This document shows, in pieces, positions 36,701 through 46,048 of a stretch of DNA of 64,000 nt; positions within the stretch are counted from its first letter, which is position 1, and the number at the start of each line of letters is the position of its first letter. The stretch lies in the NCBI GenBank assembly GCA_028583605.1, contig CM053331.1:12508857-12572856 (forward strand), written 5' to 3'. This stretch comes from Dastarcus helophoroides. Taxonomy: Eukaryota > Arthropoda > Insecta > Coleoptera > Bothrideridae. The notes beneath the pieces are model-generated. The model worked only from the letters and a program-made list of their open reading frames with translations, was not told the origin of the DNA and did not search any database. The position numbers and the translations under genes are program-made.

Positions 36701-38517
36701 AACATAAACAGTAGCAAAGAAGGTAGTCCACTGTCGACAGGGTCAACAAACGCTCGCACTAACGCCCCAAGTACTAGTAAAAGTAGGTAATTTGTTGGCT
36801 TTATAGCTAGCTGATTGCACCTGCTTTTTACAGTTTATTTGTAGATTTTTTTAGATATCGTCATATCATTGCGTTAGGTACTGTCCTAAATAAAACATTG
36901 TATAAATTTTTAATATTATTGTACTTGATATTATGAAGGTAGTTTTGTATTTTAAAAGGAAGGGATTTTTTTTTTGTAAGAACTTGGTTCACCAAAGATT
37001 GATATTACGATATCAGTATTTTTTAATCCGCTTTGCTTTTTTCACAAAGTGCATTCATTGTTGGTGTTCAAGGTGATTCTTATAAAACAGACGATGACTT
37101 CAGGGAAAATATTTTTTTGATTGTAAAAATATTTACTATCGCTGTGCAATTAACAGCGGTGGCAAAAATTTGGAAAAACTATTGTTAAGTTCATGGTGTG
37201 GTACTTGTTATGACTAAAAGTTACAGATGCAAGACCTACAAAGCAGTGCTATGTTTTTTGTTGCAGTTAAACGTTTCCCAGAAATTGCGATTTCAAAATC
37301 AAAAGTCTGGATTTTGATGTTGGAATTTCGCGTTTTAAGTAGAACTTTGAAATTATAAAAAATTTCTCCAATTTTAAAAATGTAGAAATCAAATTTTGAG
37401 AAAAATCTTGACTTTAAAGCTTTAAACGTTTTAAATATTTTGAAAGGTTGATATTTGAGAAAAATGAAATTTGATAGTCTTGGAGTCTAAAGAATTTTCA
37501 AATTTATCTGTTAAGTATCTCAAGTTAAACTTGAAATTTGGAAATGAAGCTTTAAGAACCACTCAAGAAAAATTTCGAGATTGTTTGAAGGTAGAATTCA
37601 TGGTGAAACCAGAAATCTGGAGAGAATGTACTTAATTATTTAAAAATGTTTATTCCTCAAACTTCGGAATTAAAACTTACATTCTTTTCTAAGTTTAAAT
37701 GTCAAATTCAAAATTGAAAAATGGGGATTTTAAGGTTAGACTCAAGGTTTTGAGGAAAGAATAGAAGTTTCACAAAGGAATTTGAGATTTCTGGGAAAAA
37801 TACTTCACTGAAATTTTCAGTTATTTCCTCCCTTACAAAATAAAGAAATACTTGTTAACTATGAAATCAGATTAACTTCGTGATTTATAAAGTGTTCTGT
37901 GACAGAAAACATTTGGGAAAACTTACATTAGAAAATTAAAAATAATGTTTTCCGCAAATTATTACTTACAACCACTAATGGAATTTTTACTTTATTTAAA
38001 TTTCAGTATTAGATTTTTTTAAGTACTTTTGAGTTTGATTTTTGAATTGTTTTTCAATATGTTATTCTTTATTTTGAACTCTTATTGGTCGGAAACATTA
38101 TCATTATTAATTCATTTAACATTTCTGCAACCCAATGTTAAAAAATGTTATTGAAAGTACTTAATTTTCTTGTAGTCACTCATTTTGAATTTACATGTTA
38201 GTTATTTACATATGTATATTTAGCAAAATGGTTAAGGTGTTAAAGTAAAAAATTTAAAAAGGTGTTGATTTTTTAACTATTTAGATGATTAAAAAATAGT
38301 TTTCTCTGAACGATATCCCTAACTCTATTGTGATGTAAGATTCTGTTTTTGTTCTTGAAACAATTGTTTACATCCTTTTAATTCTATTCGATGTAATCAC
38401 CTCACCTCTGTTCTTGCCAATTAAAGTGGAATTATTTTAGATCCTGATACGACAAGTACTAGCATGTCACGTGCTGAGCGTTTGGCACGGAGAAATGCTA
38501 CTGGTGCTGACGATTGA
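24673..38517 (+). CDS. MEP-1: MEP-1 (MOG-interacting and ectopic P-granules protein 1), six coding exons
   Basis: A nuclear C2H2 zinc-finger cofactor. In flies MEP-1 partners the Mi-2 chromatin remodeller (MEC complex) in SUMO-dependent repression; in worms it works with LET-418/Mi-2 to silence germline genes in soma (family knowledge). Joining 24673-24727, 24780-27163, 30900-30992, 31403-31801, 36425-36782 and 38441-38517 gives one open frame of 3,366 nt (1,121 aa) with GT/AG at every intron. Residues 1-400 are acidic, with SUMO-interaction-like VVIID (163-167), VIELD (188-192) and LVIID (315-319). Conserved MEP-1 blocks lie at about 402-421 (DMFVVEAPSFIVPYVYEKPP) and 546-590 (PYSYFSSPLGKFF). 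Between them is a Lys/Asp/Glu-rich stretch. Seven fingers follow: 620-641, 649-670, 685-705 (CCHC), 893-914, 931-952, 972-991 and 1004-1025. The ATG at 24673 is the first after the acceptor at 24657. A coding 5' exon cannot be excluded. Confidence 0.95.
24780..27163 (+). CDS. MEP-1: MEP-1 coding exon 2 (acidic N-terminus, conserved core, fingers 1-3)
   Basis: A single 2.4-kb exon coding residues 19-813. It ends GTATATCAG|GTAAGC in phase 0; the frame runs on only to an intronic TGA at 27227-27229. A decayed codon-level repeat of AAGGACAAAGATGAG (about 26130-26240) encodes the KDKDEKDKDE stretch. The long frames on the opposite strand are shadows of this charged coding sequence. Confidence 0.95.
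27868..28080. mobile_element. compact copy of the long-inverted-repeat MITE
   Basis: GGTTTGGAAATATTTAAATT…GGTTTGTTGACAATTTT is followed after a short centre by its complement (27972-28025), so the arms almost meet. The right end continues to CCGGTCAATAAGGGTCTACC, seen in related form at 13870-13892 and 38083. It is the same family as 13341-13890 but lacks the interior. Confidence 0.75.
29165..29290. mobile_element. single arm of the long-inverted-repeat MITE
   Basis: ATTTAAATATCACGTAGTCG through AACAAACCATG and TTTAAATATTTCCAAACTGG to AAATGTTAAATAAATTG matches the right arm of the copies at 13740-13875 and 27972-28045. The other arm is absent. Confidence 0.65.
30900..30992 (+). CDS. MEP-1: MEP-1 coding exon 3
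   Basis: This 93-bp, phase-0 exon lies between TGTGTTAG and GTATGA. It encodes VVGGQELGGHLCAPGHMAYV and continues to AASSTSQ, joining in frame with exons 2 and 4. A second acceptor, GGGCAG, 15 bp downstream (exon from 30915) would also keep the frame, so a 5-residue NAGNAG-like variant is possible. A longer frame overlapping it in another phase is a shadow. Confidence 0.8.
30993..31402 (+). other. MEP-1 intron 3
   Basis: A 410-bp intron, GTATGA to CTTTTTTTTCAG, of ordinary AT-rich sequence without filler. Confidence 0.75.
31403..31801 (+). CDS. MEP-1: MEP-1 coding exon 4 (fingers 4, 5 and first half of 6)
   Basis: CAAAATCAGTCACCC to TGTGGCAGG|GTGAGT, phase 0 at both ends, residues 845-977. 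Finger 4 is CEIC…H…H, finger 5 CQKC…H…H, and finger 6 begins CPVCGR at the exon edge. Confidence 0.95.
31880..32230 (-). repeat. unclassified CpG-rich interspersed repeat, possibly a solo LTR
   Basis: Sharply different from the surrounding AT-rich intron. It has a GC-rich palindrome CCCGGGGCTTATCCGCAGCCCGGG split by its loop (31910-31934) and, on the minus strand, AATAAA-containing tails near 31885-31905. TAAAGTAGCGAGTGTTG (32135-32151) has an inverted match near 24310, so it is repeated in the genome. No TG…CA boundaries could be fixed. Confidence 0.35.
32895..33917. mobile_element. split copy of the palindromic MITE with ~0.85 kb of filler between its arms
   Basis: The left part (32895-33015) matches 22850-22965, including CCTGAAACCAAGAAAGATTG and AAACACAAC. 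The right arm (33855-33917) is the inverse: TTTTTGGTTTCAAGGGAAAG and TATATCAATTTT. The compact copy at 22873-23043 has these arms 45 bp apart. Here they enclose T-rich filler. Confidence 0.7.
33918..36220. repeat. A-rich then T-rich filler in intron 4
   Basis: 33920-35830 is A-rich (GTCGAAATTTTCAAAAA units) and 35840-36220 is T-rich. Open frames are low-complexity repeat by-products. Confidence 0.65.
36425..36782 (+). CDS. MEP-1: MEP-1 coding exon 5 (end of finger 6, finger 7)
   Basis: It starts GTTTATCAATGG after TTTATAG and supplies the two zinc-binding His of finger 6 (LLNHVARDH). Finger 7 follows (YKCTVC…H…H). The donor is placed at A|GTAGGT (36783) because only this leaves one base that joins exon 6 (AT CCT GAT) in frame as Asn. 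The frame reading on to TAA at 36788 is intronic. Confidence 0.85.
36783..38440 (+). other. MEP-1 intron 5
   Basis: A 1.66-kb AT-rich intron with some A-rich filler (37270-37850) and a fragment of the long-inverted-repeat MITE near 38083-38160 (CTTATTGGTCGGAAACATTA). No exon is seen. Confidence 0.6.
38441..38517 (+). CDS. MEP-1: MEP-1 coding exon 6 (C-terminus)
   Basis: After ATTATTTTAG, 77 bp encode PDTTSTSMSRAERLARRNAT followed by GADD and TGA (38515-38517). The phase fits exon 5 only with the GTAGGT donor. With all exons the total is divisible by three. Confidence 0.75.
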
Positions 38518-38840
38518 ACTTGCACTTGGATCAATCGTAAATTTAATTAAATTAGTGCAAATGTGTAAATTAAGTGTTAAAGGACACTGGAGAACTTTAT
38601 TTTTATCATTATGGACCAATCTATTTCTATAGTGATTGAGAGAAACACAGTGTGTTATTCAATTGTATACTCCAAAAACTGTATTAGTACTATTTATTTA
38701 TGTGAATTAAGACATGATTTTCATACGGTATAGGTTAGAAAAATTTAAAATAATGTTGCACCTGTAAAGACTAAATAAATAGAATAGAAATATATGAATG
38801 TGTTTTCAGCATTTTTTTTAAGAATCATTTCCAAATAAAT
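38518..38840 (+). other. MEP-1 3' UTR with polyadenylation signals
   Basis: AATAAA occurs at 38774-38779 and again at 38834-38839, about 260 and 320 bp past the stop. Either could end the transcript. Confidence 0.5.
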
Positions 38841-39524
38841 AAACTGGTATGTCAGATGTCTTGACAACTATTTATTTGTTTGTTGTATTTATTTTTATAT
38901 TAAACCAAGTTTTGTTAAATTATATCAGTTTTGAAATATAGACCTATCCTTTCTGTATTCTTTCTTTCATTTTACCTTTCTACTGTGCTTAGCTAATCAA
39001 TAACAAAAAAAAAAAGATCAAGAACGAGTCAGTCTTGCCTAATTAGTTTCATATGAACACTGCAGTGAATAGTTGGCAGACCAATTAAATCATGTTTACA
39101 TATGTTTCGCATTACTCAAATGCTGATATAAAGAAGTTATTACCTTACATAACAATTTTATTCAGAAAATAGAAAATATTTTGAAATTGTTTATTTTAAA
39201 AATACCACCTGCTGATAAGCAAAAATTCATGATAGACTTTCATTCCCCAAAAAAGTCTGACTATCAATTTTTAGACAGTGCAAAGAGCTATCAAAAACAA
39301 CCTGAAAACCTAAAATCGAGACTTTGTAATAAAGTCAAAATAGTTGATAATCACAAAAAGGCAAAATTTTAATTAAAAAAAATTAATTCTGCACAAAAGT
39401 TGAAATTTTTAACAAATAAAAGTAACAATCCTGAGGAAAGCCAAGATTTTGGAAGATTTAGACTTTCAAGTGGCAATTTTCGCAAAAACAATATTTTCAT
39501 AATCTTATGTTTCAATGCATATAA
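38841..39524. other. intergenic, no gene seen
   Basis: Ordinary AT-rich DNA. A 63-codon frame at 39181 runs into filler-like sequence and matches nothing. Confidence 0.3.
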
Positions 39525-39532
39525 GATATGAC
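39525..39532. repeat. 8-bp target-site duplication, left copy
   Basis: GATATGAC, identical to 42870-42877 on the other side of the hAT-like element. Confidence 0.85.
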
Positions 39533-42500
39533 TAGGGATGGCAACGATATATCGATATATATTTTATATCGATAAATAAGCCAAAATAATCGATATTTTG
39601 GTATCGATATATTATCGTCGATATATCGGAAATATATCGATACTATTTAGAATATATCGAAATCACACAGACACAGGGACGAAAAGTGGCAATATCTAGG
39701 TCATCATTTGTCGAATTATGATTCTTGTCATAAGAAACGTGTAGAAATAAAAAAAAGGTGTAAACACAAAGGAAACATGTTTTTATGTAGTTTTCATGTT
39801 GATGAAACATGTTACAGATCGAAAACCTTGTTTTCCAGAGAAACAATATTTTTCAGGTAATTATTTAATTTTTAAAATTGTACCTCGTTGATATGATGGC
39901 ATGGAAGCCAGGCAACACAGCTTGACTTAGAACTTAGATTTTGTGATTGAAATGAACATTTTAAGATTATTCCATATAAATTTGAAATTTTGACCATTTT
40001 CTGCACGTTCTGGATTTAACTTGAAATTGTTACTTTTTATTCCGAATTTTAACTCGACACATAAGTTAAACTTAAAAAAAAGTATATTATTTTGACATTT
40101 AATTTTAATTAATTTATTTTAAAAAATGTGATTTAGAGTTATAATCTCGCTACTTCAACTTTTCCTAGAAATTTTGAAGTACTGCATTACATATAACAGA
40201 GTTTCCCAAACTTTTTTTTACCATGGCCCTGTTATTTTTATACTTCCCCTTTGTGACCTACTAAAAGATTGTTTAACTATTTTAAAACTTTCCCAAAATT
40301 TCAATCACATTTTGAGGTTCGAAATAAAACTTTCGTTTCTTTTTTCTAGGATTTTTTAATTTTCACTTCTCAAAATTTCGACATTGATCTTAAAACTTCG
40401 CCTGGAAATCCAGGGTTGAAGTTTTTGACTTTGACGTATTTCTCTTTAAAAACTAAAACTGGATGACGAGTTTCTCTTAAAATTTCGGAACTTTTCTGAA
40501 ACTTTTTAAAGTACATTTAATTCTTTAACAGTCGAGTTAAACTTTTTTTTCAAAATTTCGGTTGAAACCTTGCTATTTTGAATTTCAAAGTCAAAATTTC
40601 AAAAAAAAAAAACGTAGAATGCCCTAATATTTTAGTTTAAAGACAAAATTCTGAAAATAAGGTCAAGGAAATTTTTAATGTTTAATCTATTTTTTTTATT
40701 TCCACTTTTTTTCTAAAAATTTCGACCTTAGAAGTCATTTTCTTTTTATGTTGTTTCTATCCAAACAATTTTGTTTGTTTTTTTTTCGAAATTTTTGCTC
40801 TTAAGTCGAACTCGTTTATTTTCCTAAAGCCAATTTCAGATAGAAATTTTGTCAACATTGAAATTGATTGGCATGAATTTTTTACACAATTTTTAGAATT
40901 TCTCGTCATTTTGTCAAAATTTACATTTTAATAAAAGAAGTTGATTTCTAGTTAAAAATGGAATGGAAATCTTAAAATAAAATACGAGCTTAAACCTGAA
41001 ATTTTAATTGTTCTATTCAGAGTCTAATTATTTAATTCTTATCAATACCCCAAATTTAAATGTGTAATATTTAGTTTCTGCGAGTTTAAACTACCAATTT
41101 TGAGGAAAATATCAAAAATCTGAAATTTTCATAAAATTTATACTTTTTGAAGGAAGTCAAAATTTTGAAATAAGTTTAGCTTCTTAATCAAAATCATACT
41201 TTTAAAAAAGGTGGAATTACGAAGAAAAATCGCAATTTTAAAAATAAATCACAATTTTGAAAGAGTAGAAATTCTGAAAAGTGGATATTTTGAAAATAAA
41301 AGTAGATATTTTGAAATGCTACAATTTTTGAAAAGTCAAAATTTTCAGAAAAAATCAAAATATGAAAAATGTGTTGAAATTTTAAGAGTCTAACTATAAA
41401 AAAGCAGAAATATCCAAAAATATATTAATAATATACAAAAAGGTCAAAATTAAATAAAGTAAACTTTTTTGAAGTCAAAATTTGCAAAAAGTAATTTTCG
41501 AGCAAGAAAATCTGCAAAAAGTCGAAATTCTTGATAAGAATTAAAATCCGAAAAAAAGTGAAAATTTTAAAATGCAAATTTTTAAGATATTACAAAAAAG
41601 TCAACATTTCGAGATAAAATAAAAAAATTGAGGTAAATTGAGGTAAAAATTTTTTGTGAAAAAAGGTCGAAATGTTGATAAAAAAGAGAACTTGAAAACA
41701 GTCAAAATTTTAAAATATCGAACTTTTTTAATAAATCGATATTTATAAAAAGGTCAAAATTTCCATAAAAAGACAAAAACTTGATTTTCACTGAAAAGCT
41801 AAAATTTAGAAATAGTGGAAATTTTAAAATGTCGAAATTTTTAAAAGGTCAAAGTTGTTAGAAAGTAAAATGAAAAAAAAAATCGTACTTTTCAGAAAAA
41901 TCTAATTCTTCAGAAAAGAGAAAAAATTGTATCAGAAAGTCGTTACTTCGAGAAAATCTAGAATTATTTTAGGAAAGTCAACGTTTTGAAAATTTTCAGC
42001 ACAAATGTTAAATAGTTTTTCAAAGATAGAAAAAGTCGAAATTTTAAGAGAAAACACAAAATTTAAAGTAGAATTTTCGAAAATAATTAAAATTTGGAAT
42101 CGAAATTTCCAAAATAAATAAAATGTTTAAAAAAAGCCAAAATTTTCAAAAATAAGAAAAATTTCAAAATACGCAAAATTTTGCAAAAAGTCGAAATTTT
42201 AAAACAGAAATTCTCAGAATGAATAAAATTTTGCAAAAGAGCCAACATTTTGAGAAAAAAGTGGAAATTTAAAAAAAAGTGTAATTTTGAAAATATAGAA
42301 ATTATAAATGTCGAAATTTAAAAAAATCAAAATCTTCAATCAAAAATCTAGAAAGGCGTGGACATTTTCTAACGTTTTTCTTTAATTCAAAATTTTTAAA
42401 GAAGCAAAATTCTTTAAAAAATTGTAAACATTTTTAAAAAGTTCGTGAATTTTCAAAAATAGTAAAAATTTTGGAATGAGGTTTAGATTTGCAGTTGGTG

Positions 42501-42869
42501 TTAATTTTCAAAAAAAAGTCAAAATATTCAAAAAAGTGGGAAGGCCCAGAAAAAAAAGAAAAATGAAATTTTTGCAACAAAAATTAAGTAAAAAAGCCGA
42601 AATTTTAAAATAAATCTAGATTTAAAAAAAAAGATCATTTTGAAAACCAGTTTTTAGACAAAAGCGAAATTTAAATAAAAATATCGAAATTTAAAAAAAA
42701 TGATTTTTTCATAACTAGAAAACGCCACCCGTTAAAGCAAAGCATAAAATAGTGTGACATATTGTTGAGGTATTAGAGTTTAAATTTAAAAAAAAAACAA
42801 GCCCAAAAAACAAGCCGATATATTGTTCGATACGATATATCGATATATTTATTTTTTCTGCCATCCCTA
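39533..42869. mobile_element. non-autonomous hAT-like element with perfect 8-bp target duplication
   Basis: The left end TAGGGATGGCAACGATATAT and right end ATATATTT…CTGCCATCCCTA are inverted, followed by CGATATATCGATAT subterminal palindromes. GATATGAC flanks both sides (39525-39532 and 42870-42877), the 8-bp duplication expected for hAT transposition. The 3,337-bp interior has no transposase. About 40000-40900 is T-rich filler and 40920-42700 A-rich filler. Confidence 0.85.
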
Positions 42870-42877
42870 GATATGAC
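42870..42877. repeat. 8-bp target-site duplication, right copy
   Basis: GATATGAC, identical to 39525-39532. Confidence 0.85.
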
Positions 42878-44695
42878 CCACTGTTGGGACCATTTGTCTT
42901 CATCCTGTAACAAAAGTGGCAACTAAATCCACAATTATTTTTAATAAAGAAAAGTCCAAAAAATTTCGAGAAAAGAGTAACAATTGTCAAATCTCCAAAC
43001 AAAATATGTAGAAAGAAAGGTGAAAATGTTGAAAAAAGGTTGACACAGATTTAATTTGGAATTTTCAGTTTTTTTTTTCTCTAAAAAAATTAAAATTTCG
43101 TGATAAAAGCGGAAATTTTATTGATATTTAAATAACATTTTTTTTAGTATTTTTTATTTTGATTAGAAATTTAGACTTTTTTTAAATAGTGTAACTTCTA
43201 TTTCGAATTTAACATCGAATTAAAAAAATAAAAACTTCAAATTAGTAATTTTGAGAAAGGAGTCGAAATTTGGAAAAAAAATCGACTACTTAAAATTCAA
43301 AATTTCGACAAAAAGTGAAAATTTAACTGAAAAATTAGAAATCTTTCTGCTTCCTGTTCCTTTTTTTAAATAAAAATATGTACATTTTCATTTTTCAAGC
43401 AATGTTGGTAGAACTGGTCTTACATTGAAGATACCCCTTGGGAATTTACTTTTTACTTTCGTTGTGTTTGAGTGAAATCTCCCGTCAATGCAATGTTGTG
43501 TATAATTTTGTGGAACTTTGGCACATTTTGAATAGAAATACGTGTTCGCGTCCGATCAATAGAGGTTCTCTTTTGTTTATGTTTGTTAATTTTATTTAAC
43601 ATTTCTGCGACCCCGAGTGGTTCTCTTATATGGAACTTTGCATTATGCAATTCCGAACTCTGAAAAACTGTCCGTTTAATGGAGATGTCCAGTCATTGGA
43701 GGTGTCCACTATGGGAGATTTCACTGTATTTGTAATTCATAAAAAACCCAACATTTGAAAGAAACGCCCAAGTTCTGAAAAAAATAGAAATTTTGAAGAA
43801 GCGTTCAATCAAAATAGGTCAAAATAAAAAAAAAATAAGAATAAAAAAAATTAAAATGGTTCAGGAGACTGGAACTTTGAAAGTGTAAATTTTCAAGTCA
43901 AAATTTGAAAAAAAATCGGAAAAAAGAAATTTCCAAGAAGTAAAAAATATCGAGAAAATGTCTAAATCTTGAAAAAGTCGAAATTTTCAAAAATATGAGA
44001 ACTGAAAAAGTTAGAATTTTGGTTTTATTATTTTTTTTTCAAACTATTGGCACTGATGACAACTGCGACTTTTTCCAAAATTCTCACTATTTTTAGCTAA
44101 AATTTCCTGTCGCACTTTTCAAAAAAGGCCAAATTTTCAAAAAAATGCAATTTTCACTAAATTTTCACCGTTTTTAAAACTTTGAAAGAGCTCAAAATTT
44201 AAAAAAAAAAAAATCTAAAATTTCGAATAGGAAGAAATTTTCAAACAAAAGGTAATATAGACATTTTTTAAATGTGGAAATTTTGAAAAATCGCATTTTT
44301 TAAAAAAGTTGAAACTTCGAAGAAAAGTTCGAATTTTCAAGAAGATCAAAATTTTCAAAAGAAGTAGAATTTTTCAAAAAAAGTAGGATTTGTCAAAATA
44401 TTGAAAAAGGTCGAAATTTTCCAAAAAGTTGAAGTTGTCAGAAAGATAACGTTTTTATGAAAGTCTAAACTATCAAAAATGCCAATATTTTTCGAAGAAG
44501 GTCTAAATTTACAAAACATCAAAATTTGAGAAAAAGTGGATATTTTACAAGAGTTGAAATTTTTACATAGTCAAAAACTCGAAAAAAATCATCAAAATAA
44601 TGATTTTTCTATTTCGCCATGGTAGCTTTTTGTTCTTTTGTTAAGGTTTTTTTTTCAGATAACTCATTGTCAGATTGCGCTTATTAGTGCAATAG
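42878..44695. other. intergenic filler with MITE scraps
   Basis: A-rich filler (43740-44590) and mixed sequence. A fragment near 43570-43625 (TTAATTTTATTTAACATTTC) belongs to the long-inverted-repeat MITE family. No gene is seen. Confidence 0.4.
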
Positions 44696-44696
44696 G

Positions 44697-44770
44697 CAGG
44701 GGCGTAGCTACCGCCGTATCAATGATTCGGGGCCCTGGTCTAAAGGGACCCCGAACATGTGTAAGCAAAA
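44697..44770 (+). mobile_element. solo transposon end (CAGGGGCGTAGCTACC)
   Basis: CAGGGGCGTAGCTACCGCCG is followed by GGGGCCCTGGTCTAAAGGGA. This start is characteristic of common insect hAT/MITE elements. The partner end was not found before the LINE fragment at 45064. Confidence 0.4.
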
Positions 44771-45063
44771 ATTTTAAAAATATTATCCGCAATCTCACTT
44801 AAACTCTCAGGCCGTACTTCAAAAGAAAAAAATCATATAAAAAAAAGCCCGACCTGCAAATGCCCCACGGTTGGTTTACAACTGCAACAACTGAAAGAAG
44901 TTTTTTGAAATTAAAACTGATAAAAAATAACCTAACGACTTCTATGGGACTAGAAAGTTTAAGAAAAAAGTCTAAAATTGAAATTTTCAAAAATGTCGTC
45001 ATTTTAAAATATGGTCCAAACCTTCTAAAAAATTGAAACTTTGGAGAATGTTGAAGCTTTGGA

Positions 45064-46048
45064 GGTGCAGGGGTGCCTCAGGGGTCTGCTCTATCTCCGA
45101 CTCTATTTCTGTTACACATAAACAATCTCTTAGCTTCAACTTCCAATCCTATATAAAACTACGCAGATGATAGTAACCTTGTGTCATCTTTTTTCTCCGA
45201 CAAACCATTATCTACCGCTGCTTCAGATCGACTAAGGGAACAGCAGATACAGACGATTAATCGGGATCTCGAGATTATTCTGGAATGGGGTAAGAACAAT
45301 TTGGTCGACTTCAACGCTTCAAAAATTCAGGCTGCAGTTTTCGCTAAGAAAACATCAAGGGATAATGCAACAAACATACTAATGGACGGTAAAATCCTTC
45401 CGATGGGATCTAATTTATCTATCTCAGGAGTGAATGGGAGCAGTAACTTCTAATGTGCCAAATCCGCCTCTTAGAAGCTCGACTTTCTTTTTAGAGCTAA
45501 AAAGTACTTCACATCTCATCAGCTATTAACACTATACAAAGCTCAAATTAAATTAGGCCAAGACTAGAATACTGTTGTCATGTTTGGAGTTCAGTCCCAA
45601 AACACACTTTAGCTCTCTTGGATTTAATTCAAAGAAGAGTGATTCGCCTAATTGATGAAGAAAGCCTAACCGATTCTCTCGAAATACTAGAGCACAGGCG
45701 TATGGTTGGTGACTTGTCTCTTTTCTACAAGTACTATCATGGAAGATGCTCGCAGGAACTAATAGGATTAATCCCCCCAAGGGCAAGATTCTTGAGGCGT
45801 ACTAGACAGTCGGAGACAGCAAATTCCTGTGCGGTCCAGCTTGACGCAGTGAGGACTTCTGTCTACGGAGACTCTTTTTTCTATAGAACTTCCAAGTTAT
45901 GGAACTTGTTACCGAAAGGAATTTTTCCCACAAATTACAACCTATCCTTGTTTAAGAAGGCGGTTCATCGCCATCTATCCTTGTTTCCGCATCCTACTCG
46001 CAGTGCTTTGAATGCATAGTGGGGTTTACCCTTTGCGAGTGGATTAAA
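45064..46048 (+). pseudogene. 5'-truncated jockey-like LINE reverse transcriptase, copy 1
   Basis: It begins inside the RT domain at GAGVPQGSALSPTLFLLHIN, has the catalytic YADD (45160-45171) and continues through the RT thumb and C-terminal region to a TAG near 46017. An in-frame TAA just before YADD and frameshifts between about 45440 and 45610 make it non-functional. After the stop comes a CTCGCAG…TTTGCGAG stem-loop and GGATTAAA, the family 3' end. The clade (Jockey or CR1 type) cannot be fixed by eye. Confidence 0.85.
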
